From NCBI RefSeq assembly GCF_900637845.1, contig NZ_LR134439.1:496001-560000 (forward strand): 64,000 nucleotides of DNA, in the 5' to 3' direction. Position numbers and translations under genes: made by a program. This document shows, one piece after another, positions 62,461 to 64,000 of the stretch (positions are counted from its first letter, which is position 1; the number at the start of each line of letters is the position of its first letter). Origin of the DNA: Erysipelothrix rhusiopathiae (GTDB lineage: Bacteria > Bacillota_I > Bacilli_A > Erysipelotrichales > Erysipelotrichaceae). Below the pieces are notes generated by a model. The model worked only from the letters and a program-made list of their open reading frames with translations, made no database searches and had not been told where the DNA came from.

Positions 62461-62488
62461 AAAAAAGCACACGCTTTCGCATGTGCTA
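62461..62488 (-). terminator. Terminator of the ProX-type gene
   Basis: AGCACACGC (62466-62474) pairs with GCATGTGCT (62479-62487) with one G-U pair; T run on the minus strand. Confidence 0.88.
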
Positions 62489-62496
62489 TATGATGA

Positions 62497-62997
62497 TTAT
62501 TCTTTATCCAGTAAAGGAATGTAACGGGGTGTATAACCAAGATGATCAAGGTAACGTTCAAGATCTTTAAATGCAATGGTATACGTAATGGAATTATCAT
62601 TTGGGTGAATTCCAATTGTATCATCACGATTAATGGCTTCATCCACGATTACGGTAATTTCATGATTTTTATCCGCAATTACGGAAGCTGCAGTAAGGCT
62701 TCCAAATTCAACGCCAATTAATTCGCTCATCTCTTCACTGGTAGGGAAGGTTAAGCGTTTGGTTCCAAGTTGAGCTTGTAAGTCTTTTAGATCGGGATGT
62801 TTTTCATCATGTGCAAGAATTAAATAGAACTCATGTTCCGTTTTTTTAGGTTTCACAAGAAGATATTTTATTTGTGGTCCAGGAAGCTCGGGGATTTCAA
62901 CTTCTACTGAAAATATGGGTTCATGATGATCTTCACGATATTCAATATTCAGTTCGTGCAATAAGTCTGTAATCTGTTGTCCGTATTGATTTTTCAT
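62497..62997 (-). CDS. ProX/YbaK-type aminoacyl-tRNA deacylase
   Basis: The 166-residue protein belongs to the YbaK/ProRS-editing superfamily, closest to stand-alone ProX/PrdX. Such enzymes remove wrongly attached alanine or similar amino acids from tRNA-Pro. Typical features are YREDHHEPIFSVEVE, KYLLVKPKK with the conserved Lys near 47, LGTKRLTFPTSEEMSELIGVEFGSLTAASVI and IGIHPNDNSITYTI. The start follows AAAGGAGCAAT. It is monocistronic. Confidence 0.88.
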   Translation of the reverse strand: MKNQYGQQITDLLHELNIEYREDHHEPIFSVEVEIPELPGPQIKYLLVKPKKTEHEFYLILAHDEKHPDLKDLQAQLGTKRLTFPTSEEMSELIGVEFGSLTAASVIADKNHEITVIVDEAINRDDTIGIHPNDNSITYTIAFKDLERYLDHLGYTPRYIPLLDKE

Positions 62998-63082
62998 TCT
63001 ATTGCTCCTTTTTCTATTTGTACCTCAATCGTAACGCAAATATAACGTGATTACAAGGAACATTCTTGCTAAGTGGTGTGTC

Positions 63083-63110
63083 TTGCGATGTAAAATATAT
63101 CTGCTATACT
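63083..63110 (+). promoter_or_regulatory. Promoter of the MATE gene
   Basis: TTGCGA (63083-63088) and TATACT (63105-63110), spacer 16 bp. Confidence 0.68.
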
Positions 63111-63146
63111 TATCATTATGCTTAGAAAATAATAGAGGTTTATGAT

Positions 63147-64000
63147 ATGCGTAAAGATTTTTATCGCAATGTGTTACCCGCGATGTTTGCGTTCGCATTT
63201 TCTGGCTTATATGCCATTGTCGATGGGTGGTTTATTGGTCAAAATGTAGGCGATTTAGGAATTGCTGGAATTAATTTAGCCTATCCGATTACGTCCTTTA
63301 TACAGGCTTTAGGAACAGGAATTGGGTTAGCGGGTGCGATTCAAATAGCGATTGCACTGGGGTCGAATGATCATGAAGACCAGGCACGTTATCTCAAAAC
63401 AACGGTATGCTTACTGATCGTTGCTTCCCTTGTAGCTTTTGTTTTACTCTTTAAAACCTACCCACAGATTTTAACGTTTTTTGGAGCGCAAGGACGTCTT
63501 TTCGATTATGCAGCCGATTATATTCGAATTATTATCCTTTTCTCAATTTTTCAAATAATGGCAACTGGTTTGGTTCCCATTATCCGTAATTATGGTGGTA
63601 CCCTCTTCGCGATGGTTGCGATGATAACTGGATTTATAACGAATGTTATTTTGGATGGTTATTTTGTATCCGTTCTTAAGTTAGGAACAGCTGGAGCCGG
63701 TTATGCTACAATTATCGGCCAAGCTTTAACCATGCTTTTATGCGTCGGCTACATGTTTAAACACGTGCCATTTGGTGGATCTGAGAAAATCAAAGTTAAA
63801 ATGAGTTCTGTGGTTCAGGTCCTAAAGGTTTCGTTATCACCTTTTGGATTAATCTTATCCCCCAATCTCATGATTATTGTTTTAAACCAATCTGCCATTC
63901 AATATGGTGGTGATATCGCAGCAGCAAGCTATGGTGTCATCTGTTATGTTGTTTTTAGTGTTCAATTATTACTTCATGGAATTGGCGATGGCTGTCAACC
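63147..64000 (+). CDS. MATE-family efflux transporter, N-terminal part (cut by window edge)
   Basis: The 284 visible residues are a polytopic membrane protein with MATE features: RNVLPAMFAFAFSGLYAIVDGWFIGQNVG at the start, NLAYPITSFIQALGTGIGLAGAIQIA in helix 2, then PIIRNYGGTLFAMVAMITGFITNVILDG, typical for the family. Members export drugs or metabolites in exchange for Na+ or H+. The usual length is about 450, so roughly the last third is missing. The ATG at 63147 follows AGAGG at eight bases. Confidence 0.9.
   Translation, partial: MRKDFYRNVLPAMFAFAFSGLYAIVDGWFIGQNVGDLGIAGINLAYPITSFIQALGTGIGLAGAIQIAIALGSNDHEDQARYLKTTVCLLIVASLVAFVLLFKTYPQILTFFGAQGRLFDYAADYIRIIILFSIFQIMATGLVPIIRNYGGTLFAMVAMITGFITNVILDGYFVSVLKLGTAGAGYATIIGQALTMLLCVGYMFKHVPFGGSEKIKVKMSSVVQVLKVSLSPFGLILSPNLMIIVLNQSAIQYGGDIAAASYGVICYVVFSVQLLLHGIGDGCQ

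Overview
The window is a low-GC, Firmicutes-type chromosome segment. Most genes have strong AGGAGG-like ribosome binding sites, and there are CcpA-type cre boxes, a CIRCE operator, a guanine riboswitch and an LPXTG surface protein. The gene content (short IMP dehydrogenase without CBS domains, M42 peptidase, LPKTG adhesin, lactococcin-972-like cluster) fits an Erysipelotrichia member such as Erysipelothrix. That placement is an inference; no rRNA is present to settle it.

Region 1-36 kb is mostly housekeeping. It starts with a glycolytic run (end of pgk, tpiA, eno), followed by a riboswitch-controlled purine permease and xpt. Next come a MerR regulator divergent from a 2,4-diaminopentanoate-dehydrogenase-like enzyme and a four-gene unit (PTS IIC, RpiR regulator, MalY-like PLP enzyme, RidA). 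These are followed by serine dehydratase sdaAB-sdaAA, an AIM24 protein, a tandem GNAT protein with a receiver-like partner, and a lipoprotein. Then come a PanE-like reductase, an AraC regulator, an M42 peptidase, a tRNA-Lys, a thioredoxin-reductase-like flavoprotein with a HAD phosphatase, and an ArsR plus Zn/Cd-type P-type ATPase pair. A TrmB/TauE/ornithine-cyclodeaminase operon, a HExxH lipoprotein and guaB-guaA close the region.

Region 37.4-51 kb is accessory DNA. The 3' end of guaA is an attachment site: a 44-bp sequence covering the guaA stop region recurs 5.9 kb downstream, and a third core copy lies between them. The two internal right ends carry the same TGATGTCAAA-type repeat exactly 121 bp before the core. 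This looks like two tandem integrative elements that have lost their integrases. They carry a broken IS3-family element, a decayed gene, a HEPN-motif protein, an AIPR abortive-infection nuclease and a short repeat protein. Beyond the right junction lie two pseudogenes (GNAT, serine beta-lactamase-like), a GNAT, a MazG-like plus GIY-YIG/DUF2075 helicase pair, and a divergent Mrr-type nuclease. Together this is a plausible phage-defence neighbourhood.

Region 51-64 kb returns to core and surface functions. It holds groES-groEL (CIRCE-controlled) and a lactococcin-972-like bacteriocin precursor with its DUF1430-type membrane protein and ABC ATPase. After these come several small metabolic genes (DUF1697, a MerB-like protein), an orphan LytTR regulator with a degenerate receiver, and a 1100-residue LPKTG surface protein with KPEET repeats. 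A ProX-type tRNA deacylase and the start of a MATE transporter end the window.
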